This document shows, in pieces, positions 18,047 through 28,587 of a DNA stretch of 64,000 nucleotides (position 1 is the first letter of the stretch; each line of letters begins with the position of its first letter). The notes under the pieces are model-generated. The model was not told the DNA's origin. It saw only the letters and a list, made by a program, of their open reading frames with translations, and searched no databases. The position numbers and the translations under genes are program-made. This DNA is from Stackebrandtia albiflava (GTDB taxonomy: Bacteria; Actinomycetota; Actinomycetes; Mycobacteriales; Micromonosporaceae): the NCBI RefSeq assembly GCF_007994225.1, contig NZ_VLLL01000006.1, forward strand, positions 744,001 to 808,000. Direction: 5' to 3'.

Positions 18047-18152
18047 CGCCTTGGGTGGGCGCAGGCCCATCGATATGCCTCGAATCGCACTGTTCGTCCG
18101 ATTTCACGGGTGCCTCAGACCACCCAAGGCGGGCCTCAGACCACCCAAGGCG
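18047..18152. repeat. 106-bp palindromic intergenic repeat, copy 1
   Basis: Bounded by CGCCTTGGGTGG and its complement CCACCCAAGGCG. It contains two adjacent 20-bp direct units (18112-18131 and 18133-18152) of the form GCCTCAGACCACCCAAGGCG, plus an inverted version at the left end, around a core of about 45 bp. The reverse complement aligns end to end with the equally long copy at 31479-31584. It lies between the convergent 3' ends of tilS and hpt. It could fold into a long hairpin and may act as terminator or mobile palindrome. Confidence 0.85.
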
Positions 18153-18216
18153 AACGGGGTGAGGTGGGGAAGGGGGCGGCGGGCGGTGTCGGGTCACACG
18201 CCGCCGGGCACGGAGG

Positions 18217-18795
18217 TCAGGCGCCGCCGTACACCGACGCCTTGAGCACGCCGACGAACGGCAGTTCCCGGTAGCGTTCGGCGTAGTCGAGTCCGTATCC
18301 GACGACGAACTCGTCGGGCACGTCGAATCCGACGTACTTGACCGGCAGGTTCGCCTCCAGGGCCTTGGGCTTGCGGAGCATCGACACCACCTCCACCGAG
18401 GCCGGGTACCGGCTGGGCAGGTACTTCAGCAGCCAGCTCAGCGTGAGGCCGGAGTCCACCACGTCCTCCACGACCAGCACGTGGCGGTCGCGGATGTCGG
18501 TGTCGAGGTCCTTCAGCACCCGCACCACGCCGGAGGAGGTGGCCCGCGCGCCGTACGAGGACAGGTCCATGAACTCCAGCTCGACGGGGATCGTCAACGC
18601 CCGCGCCAGATCGGCCATGAACATGACCGCGCCCTTGAACAGGCCCACCAGTAGGAGCCCGTCGGTCTCGGCGTAATCGGCGTCGATCCGCTCGGCCAGT
18701 TCGGCCGTCTTGGCGGCGATGTCGTCGGCGGACAGGATGACCCGTTCGATGTCGGCGTCGTACCACGGGGCTGAAGGCTCAGCGGAAGGCGTCAT
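18217..18795 (-). CDS. hpt: Hypoxanthine phosphoribosyltransferase
   Basis: 192 residues from ATG 18795. The PRPP-binding motif is VLVVEDVVDSGLTL, and LLVGLFKGAVMFMADLAR is the N-terminal substrate loop. It salvages hypoxanthine and guanine to IMP and GMP. The upstream in-frame extension to 18906 lacks family similarity, so the start was set at 18795, where homologues begin. Unlike the usual tilS-hpt-ftsH run, this copy is inverted: convergent with tilS, divergent from ftsH. The 106-bp repeat lies just past its stop. Confidence 0.93.
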   Translation of the reverse strand: MTPSAEPSAPWYDADIERVILSADDIAAKTAELAERIDADYAETDGLLLVGLFKGAVMFMADLARALTIPVELEFMDLSSYGARATSSGVVRVLKDLDTDIRDRHVLVVEDVVDSGLTLSWLLKYLPSRYPASVEVVSMLRKPKALEANLPVKYVGFDVPDEFVVGYGLDYAERYRELPFVGVLKASVYGGA

Positions 18796-19060
18796 GGGGG
18801 TCAGCCTGCCAGTCCGTTCCCCGCAATCGGCGGCGACCCCGGCCGATGTGGCGTGACGATCCCGGTGACATGATGCTGAGATTCCGCTGAGAGTGCAGCC
18901 CACCACAACAACGGTTGGTGGGCCGGTACGGTGTACCTTCGAATACCACCAACGAACATCACCAAACTAATGGTCGTGCGGTCCGCCCTAGGTCGCACAC
19001 TCACGGCCACACACGTCGAGTGCAGGAGGGGACGGGCGCGAAGGCCGCGCCTGCAACAGT

Positions 19061-21040
19061 ATGGAGCGTACGCGATTGTTCCGCAGGCCACTGGTCTGGA
19101 TCATCCTCATCATTCTCGGCGCCATCATCGCGGGGAGCCTGTTCACCGGCGGCAGTGACTACGCGGAGGTCGACACCGTCGTCTCCGATCAGCAGATCGC
19201 CGACGGCAACGTGGACAAGGCGCTGCTGAAGAACAAAGAGCAGATCGTCGAACTCGACCTCGCCGAGCCGATCCGGGTCAACGGCGAGGGCCAGGTCACC
19301 GACGACGGCGAGGCCACCGACAAGATCCAGGCGTACATCCCCGCCGAGGCCACCGACGAGGTGTGGCAGGCCATCAGGGAGAACGTCGACGACTACAACA
19401 CCGAGGTGACCCAGGAGAACGTCCTGGTCGCCCTCCTGATCAACCTGCTGCCGATCGCGATCATCGTGATCCTGCTGCTGCTGTTCATGTCGCAGATGCA
19501 GGGCGGCGGCTCCCGGGTGCTCAACTTCGGCAAGTCCAAGGCCAAGCAGATCACCAAGGACACTCCCAAGACCACCTTCGACGACGTCGCCGGCGCCAAC
19601 GAGGCCATCGAGGAACTGAAGGAGATCAAGGACTTCCTCCAGAACCCGGCCAAGTACCAGGCACTGGGCGCCAAGATCCCCAAGGGCGTTCTGCTGTTCG
19701 GGCCGCCCGGTACCGGTAAGACCCTGCTGGCGCGCGCCGTGGCGGGTGAGGCCGGTGTGCCGTTCTACTCCATCAGCGGCTCGGACTTCGTCGAGATGTT
19801 CGTCGGTGTGGGTGCCAGCCGGGTCCGGGACCTGTTCCAGCAGGCCAAGGAGAACGCTCCGGCCATCGTGTTCGTCGACGAGATCGACGCCGTCGGCCGT
19901 CACCGCGGTGCCGGCCTGGGCGGCGGCCACGACGAGCGCGAGCAGACCCTCAACCAGTTGCTCGTCGAGATGGACGGCTTCGACAACAAGGGCGGTGTGA
20001 TCCTGATCGCCGCCACGAACCGGCCGGACATCCTCGACCCGGCGCTGCTGCGGCCGGGCCGTTTCGACCGGCAGATCCCGGTGGACGCCCCCGACATGGA
20101 GGGCCGGAAGGCGATCCTGCAGGTCCACGCCCGCGGTAAGCCGTTCGCGCCCAACGTCGACCTGGAGACGATCGCGCGCCGTACCCCCGGTTTCTCCGGT
20201 GCGGACCTGGCCAACGTCATCAACGAGGCGGCGCTGCTCACCGCGCGCAGCGACGGCAAGGCGATCGGCAACGAGTCGCTGGAGGAGTCCATCGACCGGG
20301 TCATCGCCGGGCCGGAACGCAAGTCCCGCCTGATGGGTGACAAAGAGAAGAAGATGACCGCCTACCACGAGGGCGGCCACGCCCTGGTGGCGTTGGCGTT
20401 GCCGCACGCGGCGCCGGTGCACAAGCTGACGATCCTGCCGCGCGGCCGGTCGCTGGGTCACACGCTGGTCCTCCCCACGGAGGACAAGTACTCCCAGACC
20501 CGCTCGGAGATGATCGACACGCTCGCGTACGCGCTGGGTGGCCGGGCCGCCGAGGAACTGGTCTACCACGACCCGGGAACCGGCGCCTCGGACGACATCA
20601 ACAAGGCCACCGCGCTGGCGAGGGCCATGGTCACCGAGTACGGCATGAGCGCCAAGCTGGGCGCGGTGAAGTACGGGACGTCCAACTCGGAGCCGTTCCT
20701 GGGCCGCGACATGGGCCACCAGCGCGACTACTCCGACGAGGTCGCCGCGACCATCGACGAGGAGATCCGCGCGCTCATCGAGCTGGCGCACGACGAGGCG
20801 TACGAGATCCTGGACCAGTACCGTGACGTGCTGGACCAGATGGTCGTGGAGCTGCTCGACAAGGAGACCCTGACCCAGGAGGACCTGGAGCGGATCGCCA
20901 AGGACGTCGTGAAGCGCCCGCCGATGTCGCCGTTCAACGGCACCGGCAAGCGCCGCCCGTCCAGCCGCCCGCCGATCGAGCTGCCCGTACCGTCGCCCGA
21001 CGCGATCGACCCGGAACCGCCGGTGCTCGACGAGTCCTGA
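19061..21040 (+). CDS. ftsH: ATP-dependent membrane zinc protease FtsH
   Basis: 659 residues. Two membrane helices (about residues 9-28 and 126-146) flank a periplasmic domain. The AAA module has Walker A GPPGTGKT near residue 213, Walker [12 protein letters not shown] and the second region of homology. The M41 protease has HEGGH at 436-440. The C-terminal 30 residues are proline-rich. FtsH extracts and degrades membrane and some soluble proteins. AGGAGGGG lies 31 bases before the ATG, unusually far; a downstream start is excluded because the first helix begins immediately. A strong terminator follows. Confidence 0.97.
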   Translation: MERTRLFRRPLVWIILIILGAIIAGSLFTGGSDYAEVDTVVSDQQIADGNVDKALLKNKEQIVELDLAEPIRVNGEGQVTDDGEATDKIQAYIPAEATDEVWQAIRENVDDYNTEVTQENVLVALLINLLPIAIIVILLLLFMSQMQGGGSRVLNFGKSKAKQITKDTPKTTFDDVAGANEAIEELKEIKDFLQNPAKYQALGAKIPKGVLLFGPPGTGKTLLARAVAGEAGVPFYSISGSDFVEMFVGVGASRVRDLFQQAKENAPAIVFVDEIDAVGRHRGAGLGGGHDEREQTLNQLLVEMDGFDNKGGVILIAATNRPDILDPALLRPGRFDRQIPVDAPDMEGRKAILQVHARGKPFAPNVDLETIARRTPGFSGADLANVINEAALLTARSDGKAIGNESLEESIDRVIAGPERKSRLMGDKEKKMTAYHEGGHALVALALPHAAPVHKLTILPRGRSLGHTLVLPTEDKYSQTRSEMIDTLAYALGGRAAEELVYHDPGTGASDDINKATALARAMVTEYGMSAKLGAVKYGTSNSEPFLGRDMGHQRDYSDEVAATIDEEIRALIELAHDEAYEILDQYRDVLDQMVVELLDKETLTQEDLERIAKDVVKRPPMSPFNGTGKRRPSSRPPIELPVPSPDAIDPEPPVLDES

Positions 21041-21047
21041 GCGGATC

Positions 21048-21091
21048 ACGCCGAACGGCCGCCCCGGAGCTCCGGGGCGGCCGTTCGGCGT
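21048..21091. terminator. Perfect 44-nt palindromic terminator after ftsH
   Basis: Arms 21048-21069 and 21070-21091 are fully complementary with no spacer, beginning 7 bp after the ftsH stop and ending 72 bp before folE. It separates ftsH from folE transcription unless read-through occurs. Confidence 0.85.
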
Positions 21092-21162
21092 ATAAGTGGT
21101 ACGTGATACGTCTCGCACCGTTCGGGTCGCTGCGGACCCGCCCGTCCGCATAGGCTGGTCCG

Positions 21163-21816
21163 GTGACAGAACTCGACATGGATCACGAGGCGGCACGGAT
21201 CGTCAACGGGCGGCTCGGTGGCGGTCCCGTGGAGGACCGCGTCGACATCCCGCGCATCGAGGCGGCCGTCAGGGAGATCCTGATCGGTGTCGGCGAGGAC
21301 CCCGACCGCGAGGGGCTGCGCCGCACTCCCGCCCGGGTGGCGCGCGCCTACGCGGAACTGTTCGCGGGTCTGCGCGTGGACCCTTCGGAGATCCTCACGA
21401 CCAGCTTCGCCGAGGAGCACGAGGAGATGGTCGTGGTCCGGGACATCGAGGTCGCGAGCTTCTGCGAACACCACCTGCTGCCGTTCGTGGGTTACGCGCA
21501 CATCGGATACATCCCCGGTGAGCACGGCCGGATCACCGGCCTGTCGAAGTTGGCGAGGCTCGTCGAGGCGTACGCGCGGCGGCCCCAGGTGCAGGAGCGG
21601 CTCACCTCGCAGATCGCCGACCGGCTGCTGGAGACGCTGGAGGCGCGGGGCGTCATCGTCGTCGTGGAGTGCGAGCACATGTGCATGTCGATGCGGGGCA
21701 TCCGTAAGCCGGGCGCCAAGACGCTCACCTCCGCGGTCCGCGGAACGTTGCGGGACAACGCGAAGTCGCGCGCCGAGGCGATGAGCCTCATCCAGATGTC
21801 ACGCGGCGACCGCTGA
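21163..21816 (+). CDS. folE: GTP cyclohydrolase I
   Basis: 217 residues. [18 protein letters not shown] supplies the zinc Cys and catalytic His, [21 protein letters not shown] and the C-terminal [12 protein letters not shown] the second zinc Cys and the tetramer interface. It converts GTP to dihydroneopterin triphosphate, the first folate step. The GTG at 21163 follows an unremarkable leader. The usual downstream folP/folB/folK genes are absent: the next gene is convergent and overlaps its 3' end by 18 bp. Confidence 0.96.
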   Translation: MTELDMDHEAARIVNGRLGGGPVEDRVDIPRIEAAVREILIGVGEDPDREGLRRTPARVARAYAELFAGLRVDPSEILTTSFAEEHEEMVVVRDIEVASFCEHHLLPFVGYAHIGYIPGEHGRITGLSKLARLVEAYARRPQVQERLTSQIADRLLETLEARGVIVVVECEHMCMSMRGIRKPGAKTLTSAVRGTLRDNAKSRAEAMSLIQMSRGDR

Positions 21817-22185
21817 CCCCGCTAAGCCGACCGGATCCCGTTGCGCGGCCAGGTCGAGCAGTCCGGGGGACGTGGTCATCCGGTGCGAGTCGCGCAGCAG
21901 CTCGGTGAGTTCCGTCCAATCGCACCCGTCGTCGAGCCAGGCTCCGAGCCAACCGTGTCTGCCCACATAGCGCGGTGCGAAGAACCCGGGCGCGGAGGTC
22001 AGGAGGCGTTCGCGGGTCTGGGGGGTGGCCTTGAACCACACGGCGTATCCGTCTCCCATGTGGTGGCCGGTGGCGAAGGTCTTCCCTTTGACACTGAAAA
22101 TCGGATCGTCGGCGGCACCGGCCTCAGTGGTCTCGGGGAGCGCCAGGCAGATGTCGCGAAGGTGATCGAGGGGAGACGCATACAT
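21799..22185 (-). CDS. MmcQ/YjbR-family DNA-binding-like protein
   Basis: 128 residues matching the YjbR/MmcQ fold: [23 protein letters not shown], a [24 protein letters not shown] middle and [18 protein letters not shown] near the end. The family has a CyaY-like fold and is annotated as DNA binding on thin evidence; real function unknown. It is alone on its strand, and its last 18 bp overlap the end of folE on the other strand. Confidence 0.85.
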   Translation of the reverse strand: MYASPLDHLRDICLALPETTEAGAADDPIFSVKGKTFATGHHMGDGYAVWFKATPQTRERLLTSAPGFFAPRYVGRHGWLGAWLDDGCDWTELTELLRDSHRMTTSPGLLDLAAQRDPVGLAGSAVAA

Positions 22186-22331
22186 AAGGCGTCAAGTGTA
22201 CCGCTTTCCCCGTATGGGCGCGACCACAGTTCGCAGTCGTCGCAGGCAGAACTGTTAGAAAGCCTTACCGAGGCCGGGCCGGAATCCCGCGCGTCCCCGA
22301 CGTCCCGATGAGGACCGTCGAAAGGGGCCGG

Positions 22332-22919
22332 CTAGTGCTCCACCCACGCCAGGTGGATCAACGCCTCGTCGATCCGCGGCGCCTTACCGGTTCGCGCCCA
22401 CCGGTACCAGTCCCGTTCCGCGCAGACGTTTATCGCGATGTCCCCTTCGGAGTTCTCGAACGCCTCGCACACACAACGCAGATCCGCCAGGAACTCGCCC
22501 GAACGCCACACCCAGACCCGGCGGCCGGTCAGGCCGTGAACGTCACTGGCGGGCACCGGATACCGGGTCGGCGGGGACTCGTTGTCCACCAGTCTCTCGA
22601 ACAGGTGCGGCGGCGCGGTCCTGCGGTCCATGGCCGGATCCGCCTGCTCCACCCACACGGTCTCCACCGGATGGAGTGCCGCGATCGCCTCGTCGCCGTC
22701 GTCCTCGGACCGGTAGAACTCGCTCTCCGGCAGCACCGGGACCCACAGCTCGCCACCGCGCATGATCGGGTCGTCCGCGCGCAGATCCCCGCGCCAGCCC
22801 CGACCCGCCGCACCGACGATCACCCGCGCACCGCGCATGTCGAAGCACTGCACGGCGGGGACCGCCTTGGTGGGCGGGGGCGGATCCGGGAACTCGTAAC
22901 GCGATCCGTCTGCGGCCAA
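22332..22919 (-). CDS. Hypothetical protein
   Basis: 195 residues, acidic, no signal peptide or membrane segment. The N-terminal YEFPDPPPPTKAVPAVQCFDM is proline-rich, followed by an alternating hydrophobic pattern with many Trp (VWVEQADP, VWVWRSGE, DWYRWAR), suggestive of a beta-rich domain duplicated about 90 residues apart (GARVIVGAAGRGWRGDLRAD versus GRRVWVWRSGEFLADLR). Third codon positions are strongly G/C, so it is coding. No family recognised. Upstream of it, 30 bp away, prfC ends on the same strand, so it may be the distal gene of that unit. Confidence 0.65.
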   Translation of the reverse strand: MAADGSRYEFPDPPPPTKAVPAVQCFDMRGARVIVGAAGRGWRGDLRADDPIMRGGELWVPVLPESEFYRSEDDGDEAIAALHPVETVWVEQADPAMDRRTAPPHLFERLVDNESPPTRYPVPASDVHGLTGRRVWVWRSGEFLADLRCVCEAFENSEGDIAINVCAERDWYRWARTGKAPRIDEALIHLAWVEH

Positions 22920-22949
22920 AGGTCCCTCCTGCGAAGAATCGCGATCAGA

Positions 22950-24557
22950 CTACCCGGCCGGTGTGGCCGCCTGATCGGTGTCGGCGAGCAACGGCTCCAA
23001 CGGCACGTCCGGGTGGTCGTTGGCGACGGTCTGCAGGCGCCAACGGTTCGGGAAGGCCGCAAGGACCGCGCCGTCCCGCGCCCGGGTGAACGTCTCCACC
23101 CCGGGCGCCCCCCGCAGTGCCAGCGCGCCGTTCGCGTCGGTGCGCCGGGCCATCGAGAACGGTAGACTGTCGACGGTCACCGGAACCGAGAACTCCTGCT
23201 GCAGCCGGTGTGCGGCGACCTCGAACTGCATGGGACCGACCGCCGCCAGCACCGGCGCCTGTTCGCCGCGCAGATCCGAGTAGAGGACCTGGACGACGCC
23301 TTCGGCGTCGAGTTGCGCGATCCCCTTGCGGAACCGCTTGGCCTTGGAGGTGTCGGTGGTCCGGATCGCCGCGAAGTGTTCCGGCGCGTACGAGGGGAGC
23401 GGCGGGAACGTCACCTTGCGATCGACGTAGAGGGCGTCGCCGATCGACAGGTTGGTGGCGTTGACGAGCCCGATGACGTCACCCGGGTACGCCTCGTCGA
23501 TGGTGTCGCGGGACGACCCGAACATCGCCTGGGCGTACTTGGTGGTGAACGGCCGCCCGGACGGGCCGTGCGTGACGACCATCCCCCGTTCGAACCGGCC
23601 CGAGCAGACCCGCAGGAACGCGACCTGGTCGCGGTGGGCGGGGTTCATGTTGGCCTGCATCTTGAACACGAAACCCGAGAACGGCGCCTCGATCGGCCGC
23701 GGCTCACCCGACACGTCGGGGGTCGGCGAAGGCGGCGGACCGAGTTCGATGAGGACGTCGAGGAGTTGCCGGACACCGAAGTTGGCGACCGCCGCACCGA
23801 ACAGGACCGGTGTGGTGACCGCCTCCAGGAACAGCTTCTGATCGTGCGCCTGATCGGAGGCGGCGAGCAGTTCGATCTCCTCGACCGCCGTGCCGTAGTC
23901 GTCCCCGTAGCGTGCGGCGGCCTCCGGGGCGGCCACCACCTCCTCGATCGCGGCGCGGCTGCCGCCCGGCGTCCGTTCGAAGTGGACCATGTGGTCGGCG
24001 CGCAGGTCGATCACACCGTGGAAGTCCCCGGCGATGCCGACCGGCCAGGTGAGCGGCGTGGGACGCACCCCGATGCGGGTCTCTATCTCGTCGAGCAGTT
24101 CCAGCGCGGCCATGCCGGGACGGTCCCACTTGTTGATGAACGTGATCACCGGGATCCGGCGGTGGCGGCACACCTCGAACAGCTTGAGCGTCTGCGGTTC
24201 CAGGCCCTTGGCGGCGTCGAGCAGCATGACGGCGCAGTCGACGGCGGTCAGGACCCGGTAGGTGTCCTCGGAGAAGTCGGCGTGACCGGGGGTGTCGAGC
24301 AGGTTCACCACGCAGTCGCGGTAGGCGAACTGCAGTACCGCCGAGGTGATCGAGATGCCCCGCTGCTGCTCCATGGCCATCCAGTCGCTGACCACGCCCT
24401 TGCGGCCGCCCTTGCCGTGGACGGCGCCGGCCTCCCCGATCACCTGCGCGTGCAGCGCCAGCGCCTCGGTGATCGTGGACTTGCCGGCGTCCGGATGCGA
24501 GATCACCGCGAACGTACGCCGCCGCCGCGCCTCGGTCACCACCGCGTTATCGGACAT
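22950..24557 (-). CDS. prfC: Peptide chain release factor 3
   Basis: 535 residues. G1 is SHPDAGKST (residues 20-28), switch II DTPGHADFSEDTYR and G4 NKWDR. GRKGVVSDWMAMEQQRGISI is the RF3-specific block that separates it from EF-G and LepA. RF3-GTP removes RF1/RF2 from the ribosome after hydrolysis. ATG 24557 has GAGGGTGG nearby, and the longer upstream frame has no homology. It is divergent from fumC across 221 bp. Confidence 0.95.
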   Translation of the reverse strand: MSDNAVVTEARRRRTFAVISHPDAGKSTITEALALHAQVIGEAGAVHGKGGRKGVVSDWMAMEQQRGISITSAVLQFAYRDCVVNLLDTPGHADFSEDTYRVLTAVDCAVMLLDAAKGLEPQTLKLFEVCRHRRIPVITFINKWDRPGMAALELLDEIETRIGVRPTPLTWPVGIAGDFHGVIDLRADHMVHFERTPGGSRAAIEEVVAAPEAAARYGDDYGTAVEEIELLAASDQAHDQKLFLEAVTTPVLFGAAVANFGVRQLLDVLIELGPPPSPTPDVSGEPRPIEAPFSGFVFKMQANMNPAHRDQVAFLRVCSGRFERGMVVTHGPSGRPFTTKYAQAMFGSSRDTIDEAYPGDVIGLVNATNLSIGDALYVDRKVTFPPLPSYAPEHFAAIRTTDTSKAKRFRKGIAQLDAEGVVQVLYSDLRGEQAPVLAAVGPMQFEVAAHRLQQEFSVPVTVDSLPFSMARRTDANGALALRGAPGVETFTRARDGAVLAAFPNRWRLQTVANDHPDVPLEPLLADTDQAATPAG

Positions 24558-24778
24558 GTCCACCCTCTCTGCGTGAAACCCGGCACACCGCCCCTGCGCC
24601 CGCCGGACCGGTACCGGGCTCCGGTCTCCGGGCACGCCGTACCCGGCACCGTGGGCAGGCGGCACAGCGACCCTAACGCAGCGCGTCGCGTGCCCCGTCC
24701 TCGGACGAGCCGGGGCGCGGTGACCGCCGCCACCGCCGAATGCCGGTGACCGTGCCGCACGTGAGAGAGGATGGCGAC

Positions 24779-26170
24779 ATGACTGAATCGGGTGATGTGC
24801 GAATCGAACACGACACCATGGGCGAGGTCCGGGTGCCCGCCTGGGCGGCCTGGCGGGCCCAGACCCAACGCGCGGTGGAGAACTTCCCCATCTCGGGCGT
24901 GCGGCTGGAACGCGGCCACATCCGGGCGCTGGCGTTGATCAAGGCCGCCGCCGCCGAGGTCAACGGCGAACTGGGGGTGATCGACGCGGAGTTGGCCGGG
25001 GCCATCGCCTCCGCCGCGCGGGAGGTGGCCGAGGGCACCTACGACGAGCACTTCCCGGTGGACGTGTTCCAGACCGGTTCGGGCACGTCCTCGAACATGA
25101 ACGCCAACGAGGTGATAGCGACGCTGGCCGGGGCCGGTGGGCTCGCCGTGCATCCGAACGACCACGTCAACGCGTCGCAGTCGTCGAACGACGTGTTCCC
25201 CTCCTCGGTGCACATCGCCGCCACCGAGGCGGTCGTGTCGTCGCTGGCGCCCGCACTGGAGACGCTGGCCGGGACCCTCGGTGAGAAGAGCCGCGAGTTC
25301 ACCGACGTGGTCAAGGCCGGCCGGACGCACCTGATGGACGCGACACCGGTGACCCTCGGGCAGGAGTTCTCCGGATACTCCGCCCAGATGCGGTACGGCC
25401 TGGAACGGCTGCAGTCGGTGTTGCCGCGGCTCGCGGAGCTGCCGCTGGGCGGCACCGCGGTCGGGACCGGCGTCAACACGCCGCCCGGGTTCGCGGCGGC
25501 GGTGATCAGCCGGCTCGCCGAATGGACCGGCCTGCCGCTGTCGGAGGCCCGCGACCACTTCGAGGCACAGGGCTCCCGGGATTCCCTTGTGGAGCTCTCC
25601 GGGCAGTTGCGCACCGTCGCCGTCGGGATGTCGAAGATCGCCAACGACATCCGCTGGATGGGTTCGGGGCCCCGCGCCGGACTCGCCGAACTGCGGTTGC
25701 CGGACCTGCAACCGGGATCGTCCATCATGCCCGGAAAGGTGAACCCGGTGCTGTGCGAGGCGGTACGGATGGTGGCGGCACAGGTGATCGGCAACGACGC
25801 CGCGATCGCCCACGCCGGCGCGAGCGGCGACTTCGAGCTGAACGTCATGATGCCGGTCATGGCGCGCAACCTGCTGGAGTCGATCCGGCTGCTCGCCAAC
25901 GTCGCGGAGGTCTTCGCGGAGCGTTGCGTGGCGGGCCTGACGGCCGACGTCGACCGGTGCCGCGAGTACGCGGAGGGCTCACCCTCCATCGTCACGCCGC
26001 TCAACCGGTACATCGGGTACGAGGAGGCGGCGGCGGTCGCCAAGCAGGCGTTGGCGGAGCGCAGGTCGATCCGGGAGGTCGTGGTGGAACGCGGCCACCT
26101 CGACAACGGCAACCTCACGGAGGAGCAACTGGACCGGGCACTGGACGTGCGCCGCATGACCGGCGGCTGA
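24779..26170 (+). CDS. fumC: Class II fumarate hydratase
   Basis: 463 residues. The superfamily signature [11 protein letters not shown] is intact, as are the early [14 protein letters not shown] and [16 protein letters not shown] blocks. It interconverts fumarate and malate in the TCA cycle. ATG 24779 has GAGAGAGG eight bases upstream; an in-frame ATG at 24740 lacks one. A 349-bp non-coding stretch follows. Confidence 0.95.
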   Translation: MTESGDVRIEHDTMGEVRVPAWAAWRAQTQRAVENFPISGVRLERGHIRALALIKAAAAEVNGELGVIDAELAGAIASAAREVAEGTYDEHFPVDVFQTGSGTSSNMNANEVIATLAGAGGLAVHPNDHVNASQSSNDVFPSSVHIAATEAVVSSLAPALETLAGTLGEKSREFTDVVKAGRTHLMDATPVTLGQEFSGYSAQMRYGLERLQSVLPRLAELPLGGTAVGTGVNTPPGFAAAVISRLAEWTGLPLSEARDHFEAQGSRDSLVELSGQLRTVAVGMSKIANDIRWMGSGPRAGLAELRLPDLQPGSSIMPGKVNPVLCEAVRMVAAQVIGNDAAIAHAGASGDFELNVMMPVMARNLLESIRLLANVAEVFAERCVAGLTADVDRCREYAEGSPSIVTPLNRYIGYEEAAAVAKQALAERRSIREVVVERGHLDNGNLTEEQLDRALDVRRMTGG

Positions 26171-26519
26171 GCCCACCCCCGAGCCCCCCCGGACGGGTCG
26201 TAGACCCGCTCTGCCCGTGGCATTCCGCGTTCCGGAGTCGCCGGGGGCCTCCAACCTCCGCCCCATATCTCGAGCGTAGACCGTGAACGGGGCCGCTGTA
26301 CAGCGCGAACGACGGGGCCTGTGGATAACCGGTTGCCTGTGGATGACCGGTGGGTCCGGGCGGCGGGTGCTTGCGTGAACGGCGCCCGCCGCCCTGTGCC
26401 GCCGTGCCGGCGTGGCCACCCGCCGAGCGGTACCCGTCGGGTCGCGCCACCCGCCCGCAGTCCCCGATCCGGGTGCGTCGCAACCCGGTACGGTGGGCGG
26501 AATGTGGGAGGAACCCGAG
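26171..26519. other. 349-bp intergenic region with tandem DnaA-like 18-mers
   Basis: No ORF with coding character was found. The region contains short G+C palindromes and, at 26318-26353, two 18-bp direct units carrying DnaA-like boxes. The last 60 bp must hold the ubiB promoter, but no clear -35/-10 pair is seen. Confidence 0.6.
26318..26353. repeat. Tandem 18-bp repeat with a perfect DnaA box
   Basis: Unit 1 at 26318-26335 and unit 2 at 26336-26353 differ at 2 of 18 bases. Each starts CCTGTGGAT; unit 1 includes TGTGGATAA (26320-26328), the exact complement of the E. coli box TTATCCACA, and unit 2 the one-mismatch TGTGGATGA. Confidence 0.5.
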
Positions 26520-28580
26520 GTGCTGCAGTCCGATGTCGAATGGCTGCTGGGCATGATCATGTTCTTCGGAATGATGCTGGTCGTCGTGCTCCTGATCAAG
26601 GCGATGGCGCGGGTGATGGGGCTCCGGGTCGGGCTGGTCCGGGCCGGTATCGCCGGTTTCGTGGGCGTCGCGATCGGCGGCATGACGGTGGGGCCGCGAC
26701 TGGTCGACCCGGATACGCGCGGCTCCTACTTCGCGATCTTCCTCGGCGTCATCTTCGTGTCGATCCTGGTGGTGTTGGCGATCGGCGAGGTCGTCACCCC
26801 GGGCGCGGGCGGCGTGGTGGGCCGGGCGCGTTCGCTGTACCGGCGGGGCAGGCGCGGTTGGCGGTACTGGCAGATCAGTTCGATCCTGGTCCGGCACGGG
26901 CTCGGCGGTTATCTCGCCGGACGGGCCGGCAGCGCGGGGCCGGCGGCGCTCGCCAGGTCGGCCCGGCTGGCGATGGAGCAGGCCGGGGCGACCTTCGTGA
27001 AGCTCGGCCAGGTGTTGTCCACCCGGCGGGACCTGTTCGGGCCGGAGGTGATCGCGGAGCTCTCCCGGTTGCAGGACCAGGTCGCCCCCGCCACCTGGGA
27101 GGCGATCGAGCCCCAGTTGACCGCCCACTACGGTCGGCCGGTGTCGGAGGTGTTCGCGGAGTTCGACACCGTGCCGTTGGCGGCGGCCTCCATCGCGCAG
27201 GTGTACCGGGCGCGGTTGCGCGACGGCCGCGACGTGGTCGTGAAGGTCCGCCGGCCGGGCGTCACCGGACAGGTCGAACGCGACCTGGACATAGTCGACA
27301 GGTTGGCGCGCACCCTGCACCGGCGGGCGGAGTGGGCGCGCCGCATCGGTGTGCGAGACCTCGCGGAGGGTTTCGCCATCGCCCTGCGGGAGGAACTCGA
27401 CTTCCGGGTGGAGGCGCGCAACATCGCCACCGTCGCCTCGGCCGCGCCCGCCGACGCGGAGTCCGAGAGCGCGGTGGTGCTTCCCACCGTGCACCACCGG
27501 TACAGCGGCGAGCAGGTGCTCGTGATGCAGTTCCTCGAAGGCCGGACGCTCTCGGAAGGCGTGCCGAAGGGGCCGCGCGCCGACCGGCTGGCGGGTGCGC
27601 TGCTCGACTGCCTGCTGCGGCAGATCCTCATCGAGGGCGTCTTCCACGCCGATCCGCACCCGGGCAACATCATGCTGCTGCCGGGGGATCGCCTGGCACT
27701 CATCGACTACGGCTCGGTGGGGCGCATCGACACCGGGCTGCAGGGCTCCCTGCGGCAGGTGTTGCTCGCCGTCGACCAGCGGGATCCGGCCGCGTTGCAC
27801 GACGGTCTCATGGAGATCATGGAACGGACCGACGAGGTCGACACCGATCGGCTGGAGCGGGCCCTCGGCCGGTTCATGGCCCGGCATCTCACCGCCGGGC
27901 AGGCGCCGGACGCCGAGATGTTCACCGACCTGTTCAAGTTGGTGTCCACGCACGGTGTGGCGCTGCCGAGGGAGATCGCCGCGGTCTTCCGCGCATTGGC
28001 TACCGTGGAGGGTACGTTGAGCGCGCTCGCTCCGGGCTTCCACATCGTGGAGGAGGCGCGGGCGTTCGCGCAACGCGAGTTCGCGGCGATGCTGGCGCCG
28101 ACGTCGTTGCGGGACGCCGCGGTGGAGGAACTGCACCGCATGTTGCCGACGCTGCGCCGGATCCCCCGCCGCATCGAGCGGATCGGCGCCGCCCTCGAAC
28201 ACGGCAGGTTGTCGGCCAACATCAGGTTGTTCGCCGACTCCCGGGATCGCGCGGTCATGGCGGGTTTCCTCGGTCAGGCGGTGTTGACGGTCCTGGCCGC
28301 CACCACTGGCATCATGGCGGTGCTGCTGTTGGACAGTCAGGCGGGACCGCTGGTGACCAGTGAGATCCGGTTGTACCAGGTGTTCGGTTACCTGCTGCTG
28401 GTGGTGTCGACGATCCTCATGGTCCGGGTCGTGGTGTCGGTGTTCCCCTCGTCCCGATTACCCGCGCCGCTGCCGAGCGTGACCGGTGGACGCCGTTTCG
28501 AACACCGGAATTCGCCCGGATGTCGTATTCGCCGGATACCTTCGGCCGCAATGGTTACCCCCTCGCCATTGTGGAGGTGA
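26520..28580 (+). CDS. ubiB: ABC1/UbiB-family atypical kinase-like membrane protein
   Basis: About 686 residues. Two N-terminal membrane helices (GMIMFFGMMLVVVLLIKAM and FAIFLGVIFVSILVVLAIG) precede the ABC1 kinase-like domain. ATFVKLGQVLSTRRD is the KxGQ motif; HADPHPGNI and LIDYGSVG are the catalytic and metal loops. Two more helices follow near the C terminus. The family supports quinone biosynthesis, here presumably menaquinone, as an ATPase rather than a protein kinase. GTG 26520 is preferred because GGGAGGA lies seven bases upstream; ATG 26502 would add six residues. Its stop lies inside the ribosome site of the next gene. Confidence 0.88.
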   Translation: MLQSDVEWLLGMIMFFGMMLVVVLLIKAMARVMGLRVGLVRAGIAGFVGVAIGGMTVGPRLVDPDTRGSYFAIFLGVIFVSILVVLAIGEVVTPGAGGVVGRARSLYRRGRRGWRYWQISSILVRHGLGGYLAGRAGSAGPAALARSARLAMEQAGATFVKLGQVLSTRRDLFGPEVIAELSRLQDQVAPATWEAIEPQLTAHYGRPVSEVFAEFDTVPLAAASIAQVYRARLRDGRDVVVKVRRPGVTGQVERDLDIVDRLARTLHRRAEWARRIGVRDLAEGFAIALREELDFRVEARNIATVASAAPADAESESAVVLPTVHHRYSGEQVLVMQFLEGRTLSEGVPKGPRADRLAGALLDCLLRQILIEGVFHADPHPGNIMLLPGDRLALIDYGSVGRIDTGLQGSLRQVLLAVDQRDPAALHDGLMEIMERTDEVDTDRLERALGRFMARHLTAGQAPDAEMFTDLFKLVSTHGVALPREIAAVFRALATVEGTLSALAPGFHIVEEARAFAQREFAAMLAPTSLRDAAVEELHRMLPTLRRIPRRIERIGAALEHGRLSANIRLFADSRDRAVMAGFLGQAVLTVLAATTGIMAVLLLDSQAGPLVTSEIRLYQVFGYLLLVVSTILMVRVVVSVFPSSRLPAPLPSVTGGRRFEHRNSPGCRIRRIPSAAMVTPSPLWR

Positions 28581-28587
28581 AGTCGGC

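Noticed and set aside
26318-26353. Replication origin
   Set aside because: Only two DnaA-like boxes, no dnaA/dnaN/recF context and no AT-rich unwinding region.
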